Assembly: GCA_963716925.1 (NCBI GenBank)
Contig: CAVQUX010000010.1
Span: 1,674,001-1,738,000 of the forward strand
Length of the DNA: 64,000 nucleotides
From: DAISKN01 sp963716925
GTDB lineage: Bacteria; Acidobacteriota; Vicinamibacteria; Marinacidobacterales; SMYC01
Direction: 5' to 3'
In this document: piece after piece, positions 9,191 to 18,016 of the stretch
Position numbering within the stretch: position 1 is the first letter of the stretch
How the letters are laid out: each line of letters starts with the position of its first letter
Position numbers and translations under genes: made by a program
The notes under the pieces: model-generated
Databases searched by the model: none
What the model saw: the letters and a program-made list of their open reading frames with translations, nothing else
What the model was told of the DNA's origin: nothing

Positions 9191-9778
9191 TTGCCCTGGA
9201 TTCGACAGATTCCGATCGAAGACGCAACCGGTCTTCTCAAAGAAGAGCTCGACGCGGCGATGGGACGCGCGGGGCGTGTCTGGCACATCGTCCACATCAT
9301 GTCGCTGAACCCGCGGGTCTTGAAGGCGAGCATGGAGCACTACAAGGCCATCATGTTCGGTCCGTCTTCCCTGAGCCGCGTCCAGCGGGAGATGCTCGCG
9401 ACCGTCGTCTCCGCCGAGGTCGGCTGCCACTATTGAACGCAGGCCCATGCCCACGACCTCCGGGAAGAGGTCGCAAAGAAGCGGGAAGCGAAAGAGGCCG
9501 ACGCCTTCGTTCACGCGGTGGTGCGCGATTGGCGGAATGCCCCGCTCGACGCCGCGGATCGCGCCCTCTGCGGGCTCGCGGAAAAGCTCACCCACCGCCA
9601 GAGGAGCATGTCGCCTGCAGATCTGAATGAGCTTCGCGCGCTCGGCCTCGACGACCCGGCGATCCACGACGCGGTTCAGGTGATCGCCTATTTCAACTAC
9701 ATTACGCGGATCGCGGACGCCCTGGGCGTGGAGCCGGAGGATTTCATTCCGCCTTGGGGCTCGGAGGAAAGCAAGTGA
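9191..9778 (+). CDS. AhpD-like peroxidase-related protein, probable selenoprotein (Sec82)
   Basis: 195 aa if TGA at 9434-9436 is read as selenocysteine. Before it the frame reads EVGCHY, after it TQAHAHDLREEV, so the family's CxxC redox pair becomes Cys79-H-Y-Sec82. The related protein at 53117 has Cys76-S-Y-Cys79 followed by ALAH, with the same cysteine-to-histidine spacing. The downstream half keeps family features (DAADRALCGLAEKL; HDAVQVIAYFNYITRIADALG; PPWG end). A 7-bp hairpin sits 17 bases after the TGA. Carboxymuconolactone decarboxylase/AhpD proteins reduce peroxides or act as disulfide reductases. Start is TTG with GGGAGG at 9178-9183. Readthrough is inferred; no Sec machinery genes lie in this window. 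Confidence 0.85.
9454..9473 (+). promoter_or_regulatory. Bacterial SECIS-like hairpin
   Basis: CGACCTC (9454-9460), loop CGGGAA, GAGGTCG (9467-9473): a perfect 7-bp stem with a G-containing 6-base apical loop. The loop begins 24 bases after the TGA at 9434-9436, inside the 16-37 base range described for bacterial SECIS elements, which must lie in the coding region right after the UGA. The strand pairing is visible directly; binding of SelB is inferred. Confidence 0.75.
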
Positions 9779-9780
9779 GT

Positions 9781-11943
9781 ATGTCCCGGACGGCCGCCGC
9801 CTTCTTCCTTCTCGCTCTCGCGCACGGCGCGGAAGCTCTCGCGCAGACGAAGAGTCTCACCATCGAGGCCATCTTCGGCGGCGAGCTGTCGGCCCCGTCG
9901 CCGTCGCAGGTCCGCTGGACCCCCGACGGACGTCTGAGCTACTTCTTCCCCTCGGGCGAAGGCCGGGATCTCGCGGTCTTCGACCCCGCTACCGGGGAGC
10001 GCCGCGTGGTCGTCGGAACGGCGGTGCTGCGAGAAGTCGCGCCGTCGCCCTCCGAGGCGGGAGTCGACGAGCGCGAGTTCACGCGCCGAACCCGGTTCGG
10101 GGTTCCCGACTACCACTGGTCGCCGGATGGGACGCGGCTGCTATTCACCAGCACGGGGAAGATACTCGTTCACGAGGTCAAAACCGGCAATACGATCCGT
10201 CTAGCTCCCGAGAAGCGCGGAGTCCTCGATCCCAAGTTCTCCCCTGACGGTAACCAGATCGCTTTCCTGTACGAGCACGACCTCTGGGTCGTTCCTCTTT
10301 CGGGCGGCGACGAGAGGCAAGTAACGTTCGGTGGAACCGACCTCATCCTCCACGGCGAGCTCGACTGGGTCTACCCGGAAGAGCTCGGGGTTCGCACGGG
10401 CTATCACTGGTCTCCCGATTCCAGAAGCATCGCCTTTCTCGAGCTCGACGAAACGCTGGTGCCGACGTACCCGCTCGTCGACGAAGTTTCCCGCCAGGCA
10501 ACGGTCGATCTGCAGCGCTATCCCAAGCCCGGCGATCCCAATCCCCGCGTGCGGGCGGGCTTCGTCGCCGTCGAAAGCGGCCGAACCGCCTGGATCGACC
10601 GGGCGGCGGAGTACATGCCACGGATCCAGTGGCAGGACGAGCGAACCGCCGCGGTGCAGCTCCTGAATCGAGGCCAGGACGAGCTCGAGCTCGTTCTCGT
10701 CGACCCCGCGACCGGCCGCTCGCGCACCGCGGCGATAGAGAAGGACCCTTACTGGCTCAACGTGAACGACGATCTCCTGTTCCTCGACGGCGGGGATCGA
10801 TTCCTGTGGACGTCGGAGAGGACGGGATTCCGTCACGTCTACCTCTTCGAGAAGGGAAGCTCGCGGGCGTTAACCGGGGGCGACTGGGAGGTGTCGGAGA
10901 TCGAAGGCTTCGATGCCGCGCGGGGACTCGTGTATTTCACTGCGAACCGGGACAACCCCATCGGGGCCGACCTGTATCGGGTGAAGCTCGATGGCTCCGG
11001 TCTCGAGCGGCTGACGGACGGACGGGGAACGCATGCGATCGACATGAACCCCAAGGCGACGGCATACCTCGACGATTTCTCGGCGATGAACGATCCGGGC
11101 CGGACGGTGCTCCGGAGCCTCGAGGGTGGCCAGGAGCATGCATTCCACGAAGAGAAATCGGTCTCCGAGTACGGCCTCGCCTCGCCTGAGTACCGCCTCC
11201 TCGACGCACCCGACGGCGCGAAGGTCGGGCTCCTGGTCCTGAAGCCGAAGGAGATCGAGCCGGGGAGAAAGTATCCTCTGGTGGCCTACGTCTATGGGAT
11301 GCCGGGCTTCGCGACGATCCACGATTCCTGGGGAGGAAACCGGTATCTCTTTCACGAGTTCCTGGCGCAGCAGGGCTTCGTCGTGGCGCAGATCGACGAC
11401 CGGACGTCGGCGATCCGGGGCCACAAGTATGCGGCGCTCGGCGACCACAACATCGGTCCGGTGGCGGTTGCGGACCACGAGGTCGCCGTCGAGTATCTGA
11501 CCTCGCTACCTTATATAGACAGCGAGCACACCGCGGTCTGGGGCTGGAGCGGGGGAGGGTTCACGACCACGTTCCACATGACTCACACCAAGCTGTTCCA
11601 GTTCGGGATCGCGGGCGCGCCGGTGACCGATTGGCACCTGTACGACTCGATCTATACCGAGCGCTACATGGGAGTGCCGTCGGACGATCCGGAGGCTTAC
11701 AAAAGGACGTCCTCTATCGAGGGCGTCGAGAACTACTCCGGCCGGCTCCTCCTCATCCACGGGTCGAACGACGACAACGTGCATCCCCAGAACACGACGA
11801 AGCTCATCGACGCGCTGATCAAGAAACGCAAGCAGTTCGACCTGATGATCTACCCCAACGAGACCCACGGCATTCGCGGCACCGACGAGGTGATTCACCT
11901 CTGGACGATGGTGTACCAATATATGGAGCGGAACCTGCGCTGA
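9781..11943 (+). CDS. S9 family peptidase (dipeptidyl peptidase IV-like)
   Basis: 720 aa from the ATG at 9781, just after the selenoprotein stop. Signal peptide SRTAAAFFLLALAHGAEALA. The N-terminal half is a beta-propeller with blades such as HWSPDGTRLLF and KFSPDGNQIAFLY; the C-terminal alpha/beta-hydrolase domain has Ser590 in GWSGGG, Asp664 in GSNDDN and His696 in ETHG. Such enzymes release X-Pro or other dipeptides in the periplasm or outside the cell. An upstream in-frame GTG/TTG start would remove the signal peptide fit, so the ATG is preferred. It may be co-transcribed with the gene before it. Confidence 0.93.
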   Translation: MSRTAAAFFLLALAHGAEALAQTKSLTIEAIFGGELSAPSPSQVRWTPDGRLSYFFPSGEGRDLAVFDPATGERRVVVGTAVLREVAPSPSEAGVDEREFTRRTRFGVPDYHWSPDGTRLLFTSTGKILVHEVKTGNTIRLAPEKRGVLDPKFSPDGNQIAFLYEHDLWVVPLSGGDERQVTFGGTDLILHGELDWVYPEELGVRTGYHWSPDSRSIAFLELDETLVPTYPLVDEVSRQATVDLQRYPKPGDPNPRVRAGFVAVESGRTAWIDRAAEYMPRIQWQDERTAAVQLLNRGQDELELVLVDPATGRSRTAAIEKDPYWLNVNDDLLFLDGGDRFLWTSERTGFRHVYLFEKGSSRALTGGDWEVSEIEGFDAARGLVYFTANRDNPIGADLYRVKLDGSGLERLTDGRGTHAIDMNPKATAYLDDFSAMNDPGRTVLRSLEGGQEHAFHEEKSVSEYGLASPEYRLLDAPDGAKVGLLVLKPKEIEPGRKYPLVAYVYGMPGFATIHDSWGGNRYLFHEFLAQQGFVVAQIDDRTSAIRGHKYAALGDHNIGPVAVADHEVAVEYLTSLPYIDSEHTAVWGWSGGGFTTTFHMTHTKLFQFGIAGAPVTDWHLYDSIYTERYMGVPSDDPEAYKRTSSIEGVENYSGRLLLIHGSNDDNVHPQNTTKLIDALIKKRKQFDLMIYPNETHGIRGTDEVIHLWTMVYQYMERNLR

Positions 11944-11967
11944 CGGATTCGAGAACCAGGGGGCGCC

Positions 11968-14403
11968 TCATTCGCTCCGGAGCGCGCTCGTCGGACTGAT
12001 GGAGGCAGCCCGGCGCGCCGGGAGGAAGCTCGCGAGAAGTGCCGCAGCGACCAGCACCAGGAGAACGGCGGCGAAGGTCACGGGATCGGCCGGGCTGGTC
12101 TCGAACAGGAACCCCGAGAGGAAACGGCCGGCGGCGAATGCGGCGGCGAGTCCCACCGCGAGGCCGAGCGCAACGATCGCGAGTCCCTGTCTCAGAACCA
12201 TGGCCAGCACCTGCGCCCTTCTCGCGCCGAGCGCCATGCGGATCCCGATCTCCTGCGTCCTCTGGCTCACCGCGTAGGCGATGACGCCCGAGACCCCGGT
12301 CGCGGCGATCACGAGCGCGAGGAGGGCGAAGATCCCGAGAAGAAGCGTCGTGAGCCGGGGGGAAGCCATGGAGGCGTAGCGCGACTCCTCGATGGTCTCG
12401 AAGCGGTCGACGGGCTGCTCGGGGTCGATGGCGTGCACCGCCTCCTTCACCTGGCGGGCGACGCCCATCGGATCGAACGGAGTCCGCAGGACCAGAGTCC
12501 CTGGCCAGAACGACTGGGCATGGGGAAGGTAGATCGCGCCCTCGGGGGCGGAGTCGAGGGTCTGCTCGCGCACATCGCCAACCACACCGACGATGGTGAT
12601 CCAGTTCTGGCCGTTATCGAGCGATACCCGCTGTCCCACGGGATCTCCCTCGCTCCAGTACTGGTTCGCGAGGGATCGGTTGATGACCGAAACGGCCGGA
12701 GCACCGGCGCGGTCGAGCTCGGTGAACGTGCGCCCACCCTGAAGAGGAATTCCCATCGTAGAAAAATAGTCGGGGGTGGCGATGCGCGTCGCCACCTGGG
12801 GAGCGAGCTCACCCTCCTCGATGGGGATGTTCTCGATGCGGAAGCCGTTGGTGAAGGGCGGCTGACCGTCGAGAGGCCTTCCGCTCGCGGCCGCCGCCGA
12901 CTCCACACCGGGAATCCCGCGGACTTTCGCGAGAAGCGCGTCGATGAAGCGCGTCGAATCCTCGACGTTCTGGTACCGCGACCAGTTGCGGGAGAGCCGC
13001 GCCATCAGAATCTTCTCGGTTCGAAACCCCGGATCCACCTGCTGCAGGCGATGGAGGCTTCGTATCATGAGCCCGGCGCCCACGAGAAGGACCACGGCGA
13101 TCGCGACCTGGGCGGCGATGAGCGCCGAACGCGCTCGGAGCCGCCCCCTATCCCCCGTGGTGTGACCTCCGTCTCGAAGGGAAGACGCGAGGCTCAGCTT
13201 GTTCGTGAACGCGGGAAGGAGCCCCACGACCACTCCCGTCGCGAGGGCCACGGCGAAGGTGAACGCGAGGACCGTGCCGTCGATGGCGACCCCGACCGAG
13301 CGGGTCGTGAACCGGGAGATGAAGGCGATGAGGACGTCGAGCCCCTGAAAGGCCAGGATCATCCCGAGGGCTCCGCCGGCGAGGGAAAGAAGCCCGCTCT
13401 CGACGAGGGTCTGTTGCAGGATGCGTCGGCTGCCCGCTCCGAGAGAGGCACGGAGAGCCATTTCCCGATCCCGGCGCATGAGCCGGGCCACGGCGAGGTT
13501 CGTCACGTTGGCGCAGGCGATGAGGAGAACCAGGGCCGAAGTGCCAAGCAGGATCAGGAGCGTCGGGCGAGCGCCCTCCGTGAGCGCATCCTGCAGCGAA
13601 GTCGCGCTGATGGCGTAGCCGCTCTCCTCGGGGTACGTCTCCGGAAAGTCGCGCGCGAATCGCCGGCCGATGGTGTCGAAGTCGGCTCGCACGGCTTCGA
13701 GGTCGGCGCCGTCCCGTATCCGGCCGAAGACGGTCATCGCGCGAAACGAGCTGCGGTTCTCGTTCATCTGCAGCTCGCCCTGAGCGCGAAAGGGACAGGC
13801 TGAAGTCGGCATGTAGACGTCGTGCTCCTGGGGAAACTGGGGAATCGGGGGAAGGACACCCACGACGGTGTGGGTCTTGTCGTTCATCTCGAGCGTCCGG
13901 CCGATGACTCCCGGGTCGCTGCCGAAGGCGCGCTGCCAGTACCCGTTGCTCAGGATCAGAACCGCGTCCGCGCCGAGGTCGTCCTCCTCGGGGCGGAAGG
14001 AGCGGCCGAGGAGGGGCTTTATCCCGAGCACGTCGAAGAACTCCGCGGAAACGACACCGGTCGAGACCCGCTCCGGCTCGTCGCGTCCGAGAAGCGTGAA
14101 CGTCATGGAGTGATGCTCGACCAGCCCCGAGAGCGTCTGGTTCGAGTCCCGATAGTCGTAGACCTCCTTGATGGAGAACGCGAGGTTCTCGACCTCCGCC
14201 TTGGGAGCGCTCTGCTGCAGCACCACGAGCCGCTCCCCCTGGTTGTAGGGAAGAGGCGCCAGCAGGACTCCGTGGATGAGGCTGAAGATGGCGGTGTTGG
14301 CGCCGATCCCGAGACCGAGGGTCAGGACCGTGGCGAGCGCGAACCCCGGACTCTTGAGAAGGCTGCGGAACGCGTAGCGAACGTCACCGAGCAAGGACTC
14401 CAT
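11968..14403 (-). CDS. ADOP-family ABC transporter permease (MacB/FtsX-like)
   Basis: 811 aa. Residues 1-20 (VRYAFRSLLKSPGFALATVL) open the first helix, followed by a MacB-type periplasmic domain (about 50-250), an FtsX domain with three helices (near 285-420), a second periplasmic domain and a second FtsX domain at the C-terminus (SQRTQEIGIRMALGARRAQV). This two-FtsX layout with no ATPase is the Acidobacterial 'ADOP' type; partners and substrate are unknown. No ATPase gene is next to it. A GAGAGAG stretch precedes the ATG. Confidence 0.93.
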   Translation of the reverse strand: MESLLGDVRYAFRSLLKSPGFALATVLTLGLGIGANTAIFSLIHGVLLAPLPYNQGERLVVLQQSAPKAEVENLAFSIKEVYDYRDSNQTLSGLVEHHSMTFTLLGRDEPERVSTGVVSAEFFDVLGIKPLLGRSFRPEEDDLGADAVLILSNGYWQRAFGSDPGVIGRTLEMNDKTHTVVGVLPPIPQFPQEHDVYMPTSACPFRAQGELQMNENRSSFRAMTVFGRIRDGADLEAVRADFDTIGRRFARDFPETYPEESGYAISATSLQDALTEGARPTLLILLGTSALVLLIACANVTNLAVARLMRRDREMALRASLGAGSRRILQQTLVESGLLSLAGGALGMILAFQGLDVLIAFISRFTTRSVGVAIDGTVLAFTFAVALATGVVVGLLPAFTNKLSLASSLRDGGHTTGDRGRLRARSALIAAQVAIAVVLLVGAGLMIRSLHRLQQVDPGFRTEKILMARLSRNWSRYQNVEDSTRFIDALLAKVRGIPGVESAAAASGRPLDGQPPFTNGFRIENIPIEEGELAPQVATRIATPDYFSTMGIPLQGGRTFTELDRAGAPAVSVINRSLANQYWSEGDPVGQRVSLDNGQNWITIVGVVGDVREQTLDSAPEGAIYLPHAQSFWPGTLVLRTPFDPMGVARQVKEAVHAIDPEQPVDRFETIEESRYASMASPRLTTLLLGIFALLALVIAATGVSGVIAYAVSQRTQEIGIRMALGARRAQVLAMVLRQGLAIVALGLAVGLAAAFAAGRFLSGFLFETSPADPVTFAAVLLVLVAAALLASFLPARRAASISPTSALRSE

Positions 14404-14464
14404 TGGGTCTCTCTCCTAGACAATCTACAGGATAATGGCGCGAGCGCCCGGGACTGTCAAGGGG

Positions 14465-17068
14465 TCACGCGAGCTCGATCCGAAGTGCCCGGAGACGCTC
14501 CTGCATTTCGGCCGCGGAGGCGGGCCGCGCGGTGACGTCGCGCGCGAGCGAGAGATCGAAGAAGCGGCCCAGGGCCTCGGGGCATCCGGGCGCGACCGTT
14601 CGGATGTCGACGACCTCGCCTTCGAGGATTCGGTGCCGGAGCCCCGCGGTTTCGCGGATGAGCAGGGGGTGGATTCCCGCGACCGCTTCGAAAAGAACGA
14701 TGGCGAGGGCCCAGAGGTCGAAGCGAGGATCGGGGTCGTGACCGCGCGCCGCTTCCGGTGAGAGGTAAATGGGGGTTCCCACCGCGCACCGGGTCACGGT
14801 GAGGATGGTGAGGGCGTGCGCGGGCACGTCTTCCAGATCGTCGTAGGGCACTTCCAGAGCTGGACCGGCCGCGCGAGAATCGTCGAGAATCTTCGCCAGC
14901 CCGAAGTCCAGGAGCTTCACGACTCCACTCGAAGTGTAGCCGACGTTACTGGGCTTGATGTCGCGGTGCAGCACCCCGGCGGTATGAAGGGTCGAAAGGA
15001 CCCCGGCGAGCGTGATTCCTAGATCGATTGCTGGAAGCGGATCGAGCTTTGAAACCCGCAGCCGTTGAGAGAGTGTGCCCCCCTCGAGGAGCTCCACCAC
15101 CAGCAGCGGCGAGCCGAACCAGCTCTCGACTCCGTAGACCAGCGCCAGGTTCTCGTGAGTCACGGCCGCCATGGCCCGGGCTTCTCGCCTGAGGCGCGAG
15201 GCGAACTCCATCGAGATGCGGGGGAGGGTCTTGATGGCGACCCTTCGGCCCAGAGTCATGTCCATCGCGCGGTAGACGACGCCCATTCCGCCGGCCCCGA
15301 GACGCTGCTCGAAGCGAAACTTCGACAGCAGGACGTAGGGTACGCTCGCCCTGCGCAGGGCGCCTTCGCACGAGCGGCATTTCTCCGCGTCGGGCGGAGC
15401 CATACGACCGCAGCTCTCGCATTCCTGAGCCAGCTCGACGGAAACCGCCTGCGCGCCGGGGTCTCCGGCCTCCGAGCGGGAAAGAGGCCAGTCGCCGGGT
15501 GAGCTCACCTTGATGCGGTTCTCGAGGTTCAGAGCCGCCGACGCTCCGATCGTGGCCAGGAGCCACCGGTCTTCCTTCGAGAAGGGCAGCTCGCTCTTCT
15601 TGCCTCCGAGCGCCAGGATTCCGACGAGCGTCCCCTCGGAGCCGATGAGCGGAATCAGGAGTCGAAATCCAGCTCGACGCAGCCATTCCTGGTCGGGCTC
15701 GGGAAGACGAGAGAGCGCCGACCGCTCGCGCAGCCAGTCGATCTCGATCGCCTCCTCCTGAGCGCTCACGAGCGTCGCCAGCGGGGAAGCCGAGAGCACC
15801 GGCGTCACCTCCTGGCGGTGATCGAGGATCTCCCCGCGAGTCGCGTCGAGAACGAGGATCGATATGCGCTCGAGGTGCAACGCTCGATCGATCTCCGTGG
15901 AGAGAAGCTCGGCGAGCTCCCGGGGGCTCGCCGCCCGTCGGCTGCCTTCCACCAGGCTCGTGAGGATCTGGCGAGAGTCGTAGTGCTCCCGGAAGAACCT
16001 TCGGTCGATAGCGGCGAGAACGCTCTGCCGGATTTGCAGTATGACCAGCCCCAGGAGCGTCGCCGCAAGCAACGCCATCGGTCCCACTCCGGACAACAGA
16101 TCCGAGATCGTCTCGTTGCGGTTCCGGTAGATGTAGATCACGAGGACGGCGAAAGGAACGACGGTCCCGCCGAGGACGGCGTAGCGGGCGAGGGCGTACT
16201 GAAGCGCCCGGCGAACGACGAGCTTCACGTCCAGGACGTGATGGACCAGCACCGAGTAGGCGGCCGCGACCGGAATCGTCATCGAGGCGACGCGGATGAC
16301 ATAGAGCCCTATCCACCTCTGAGTCGGCTCGTCGAGCCACGCGCGAAGGGTCGGCGAGACCGCCTTCAGAAAAATGGCGAGCCAGAACGGAATGCTTCCG
16401 AGCGCGATTCCCGCGAGAAAGAGCGCCGCCCGCCGCCGTTCCCCGACCGGGGCGGACCGAATCCGAGACAGGCTGAAGACGAGCGCGGGGACCGTGAGCG
16501 CGAGAATGAAAGCCCAGCCGTACACGTAGAGTCCCCGGCTGGGCTCGAGCGCGCGGACCCACGGTCCAAAGGGCACGGACAGCGGACCGAACGCGAGCAG
16601 CGGAAGAGCCTGGATCGCGAACAGAAGAGCCCCTCCCCAGGCCGACAGGAGGACTCCGGTTCGCCGCAGGACACGGGCGACGTTCGAGGCCGGGGCCCGG
16701 GGGAACTCGCTGAAGAACAGCCAGAAGCACAGCGGAAGGAAGGTATCCGGATGCAGATGGCTCAGAACGCCGACGGCGCCTCTCAGGGCGGGGACCTCCG
16801 AGAGGCTCGCGAATAGACGGTCGGAGGGCGCGACCGCGACGAGCAGAAACGATGCCCCCAGGAACAGGGCCCGCCGGTCCCGCGCGCGGTTGGCGACGAG
16901 GAGCAGACCCACGCTCCCATAGACCAGGACGTGAGCAAGGCTGAAGCCCGAGGGAACGGGATCGCGCCCACCCGAGCTCGCTCCCAAAAGCGAAAAGAGA
17001 TACCCGGCGACGCCGAAACCAATCTTCAGCGCCGCCAGCGACAGAACGAGCCCGAGCCAACGCGTCAA
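14465..17068 (-). CDS. Membrane sensor Ser/Thr kinase: multi-TM, GAF, zinc ribbon, kinase
   Basis: 867 aa. About eight to nine hydrophobic helices fill residues 1-350. A GAF-like domain follows (about 370-525, with RFFREHYDSRQIL before it). A zinc ribbon CESCGRMAPPDAEKCRSC lies near 555-575. The kinase domain (about 585-860) has the glycine loop LGAGGMGVVYRA, lysine in VAIKTL, catalytic HRDIKPSN and DFGLAK, and the activation GTPIYLSPEA. Placing the kinase at the C-terminus behind a membrane sensor is opposite to the usual PknB order. Likely signal is at the membrane or redox/ligand via GAF (inference). Confidence 0.9.
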   Translation of the reverse strand: MTRWLGLVLSLAALKIGFGVAGYLFSLLGASSGGRDPVPSGFSLAHVLVYGSVGLLLVANRARDRRALFLGASFLLVAVAPSDRLFASLSEVPALRGAVGVLSHLHPDTFLPLCFWLFFSEFPRAPASNVARVLRRTGVLLSAWGGALLFAIQALPLLAFGPLSVPFGPWVRALEPSRGLYVYGWAFILALTVPALVFSLSRIRSAPVGERRRAALFLAGIALGSIPFWLAIFLKAVSPTLRAWLDEPTQRWIGLYVIRVASMTIPVAAAYSVLVHHVLDVKLVVRRALQYALARYAVLGGTVVPFAVLVIYIYRNRNETISDLLSGVGPMALLAATLLGLVILQIRQSVLAAIDRRFFREHYDSRQILTSLVEGSRRAASPRELAELLSTEIDRALHLERISILVLDATRGEILDHRQEVTPVLSASPLATLVSAQEEAIEIDWLRERSALSRLPEPDQEWLRRAGFRLLIPLIGSEGTLVGILALGGKKSELPFSKEDRWLLATIGASAALNLENRIKVSSPGDWPLSRSEAGDPGAQAVSVELAQECESCGRMAPPDAEKCRSCEGALRRASVPYVLLSKFRFEQRLGAGGMGVVYRAMDMTLGRRVAIKTLPRISMEFASRLRREARAMAAVTHENLALVYGVESWFGSPLLVVELLEGGTLSQRLRVSKLDPLPAIDLGITLAGVLSTLHTAGVLHRDIKPSNVGYTSSGVVKLLDFGLAKILDDSRAAGPALEVPYDDLEDVPAHALTILTVTRCAVGTPIYLSPEAARGHDPDPRFDLWALAIVLFEAVAGIHPLLIRETAGLRHRILEGEVVDIRTVAPGCPEALGRFFDLSLARDVTARPASAAEMQERLRALRIELA

Positions 17069-17131
17069 CGGACCCCCCTGCTGGACGCCGATGCTCTTCG
17101 TTCGAGAGCGGGAGCCGATCAGGGCCCGCGA

Positions 17132-17497
17132 TCACCCGCCCGGCTGTTTACCGCGCAACTGCTCCAGAAACTGCAGGACGGGTGGGGCGATCGGGCAGGG
17201 CATCTTGTCGAGCGCCACGCGGATGTCCACCGCGTCGATGATGGAGCGGCCGCGGCTGCTCGCGAGCGTGGCGGCGTACCAGCCCAGCCCGCGGGCGTAG
17301 GCGAGCATTGCGAGTCGATGTTCCTTGTAGTGCTCGAGGTGATGCTCGAAACGGGGCGTGAAGTAGCCCCGGAGGAATCGGCTGGCATTGGTCGTGACCG
17401 TGCGATCGACGCTCCCCTGGCCGAAGGCCATCGCCGTCTGCACCACCAGATCCTGTACGGTGACTTTGTCGTCAATCGGTTCTGGCTCTTGTCCCAT
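17132..17497 (-). CDS. Small protein with histone-fold-like C-terminal pattern (hypothetical)
   Basis: 121 aa from the ATG at 17497, which has GGGAG eight bases before it; an earlier in-frame ATG at 17536 is less well placed. I do not recognise a named family with certainty. Residues 66-99 end in the pattern LASSRGRSIIDAVDIRVALDKM's core (GR-x-x-I-x-A-x-D-I-x-x-A), which resembles the loop and last helix of archaeal-type histones (GRKTIKAEDIELA). The upstream helix holds many His and Arg (HHLEHYKEHR). Function is unknown; DNA binding is only a guess. Confidence 0.55.
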   Translation of the reverse strand: MGQEPEPIDDKVTVQDLVVQTAMAFGQGSVDRTVTTNASRFLRGYFTPRFEHHLEHYKEHRLAMLAYARGLGWYAATLASSRGRSIIDAVDIRVALDKMPCPIAPPVLQFLEQLRGKQPGG

Positions 17498-17644
17498 CGT
17501 CTTCGCTCCCTCGCGAACGGTGGCACCTCCGGTCACGATCTCAACGGTTGGTTGGGGGAGTCTATGCGGGAGGGGGGCGATGACGCAACTGGAAGGACTC
17601 TGCCGATGGGGGCGCCTGTGCTAGGCTTCGCCCCGAGGTTGGTG

Positions 17645-18013
17645 ATGAACAATCCGGTGCTCGCCCTGTCGCTCCTCGTGCTTGCCGCGCTTCAAGCGGC
17701 GGGTCAGGCTCCCGTCGAATCCCTGATGAAGGCCAAGGCCGGCTACGCGCACCGGCTCCTCGATGCGGTGGTGATGGGAGATCTAGAGACGGTTCGCGAC
17801 CAGGCGTTCCGGTTGAAGGCGGTGGCCCAGACCGCGGATTGGAATGTGATGGATACCCCGGAGTACGTCCGCGAGAGCGAGGCCTTCATCCGCGCGACCG
17901 AGAGGCTCCTGCAGTCGGCGGGAAGCAGGAATCACGAGGCGGTGGCCCTGGCCTACGTGGAGATCACGTTGAGCTGCGTCCACTGCCATCGATACGTGAA
18001 CGCGAATCGCTGA
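17645..18013 (+). CDS. Class II (c'-like) cytochrome c, exported
   Basis: 122 aa. Signal peptide NNPVLALSLLVLAALQAAG, then a helical bundle of about 100 residues ending in LSCVHCHRYVNANR. One CxxCH haem site at the extreme C-terminus is the hallmark of cytochrome c' rather than class I cytochromes. The start is the ATG at 17645; the open frame continues far upstream but without coding character. It likely carries haem in the periplasm; its partner is not evident. Confidence 0.8.
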   Translation: MNNPVLALSLLVLAALQAAGQAPVESLMKAKAGYAHRLLDAVVMGDLETVRDQAFRLKAVAQTADWNVMDTPEYVRESEAFIRATERLLQSAGSRNHEAVALAYVEITLSCVHCHRYVNANR

Positions 18014-18016
18014 GCG

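Noticed and set aside
9191..9436. Short 81-residue gene ending at TGA plus a separate downstream gene
   Set aside because: The reading frame and family similarity continue without shift across the TGA, the stop is at the redox-cysteine position, and a hairpin follows. A selenocysteine reading explains all three; a true stop or frameshift does not.
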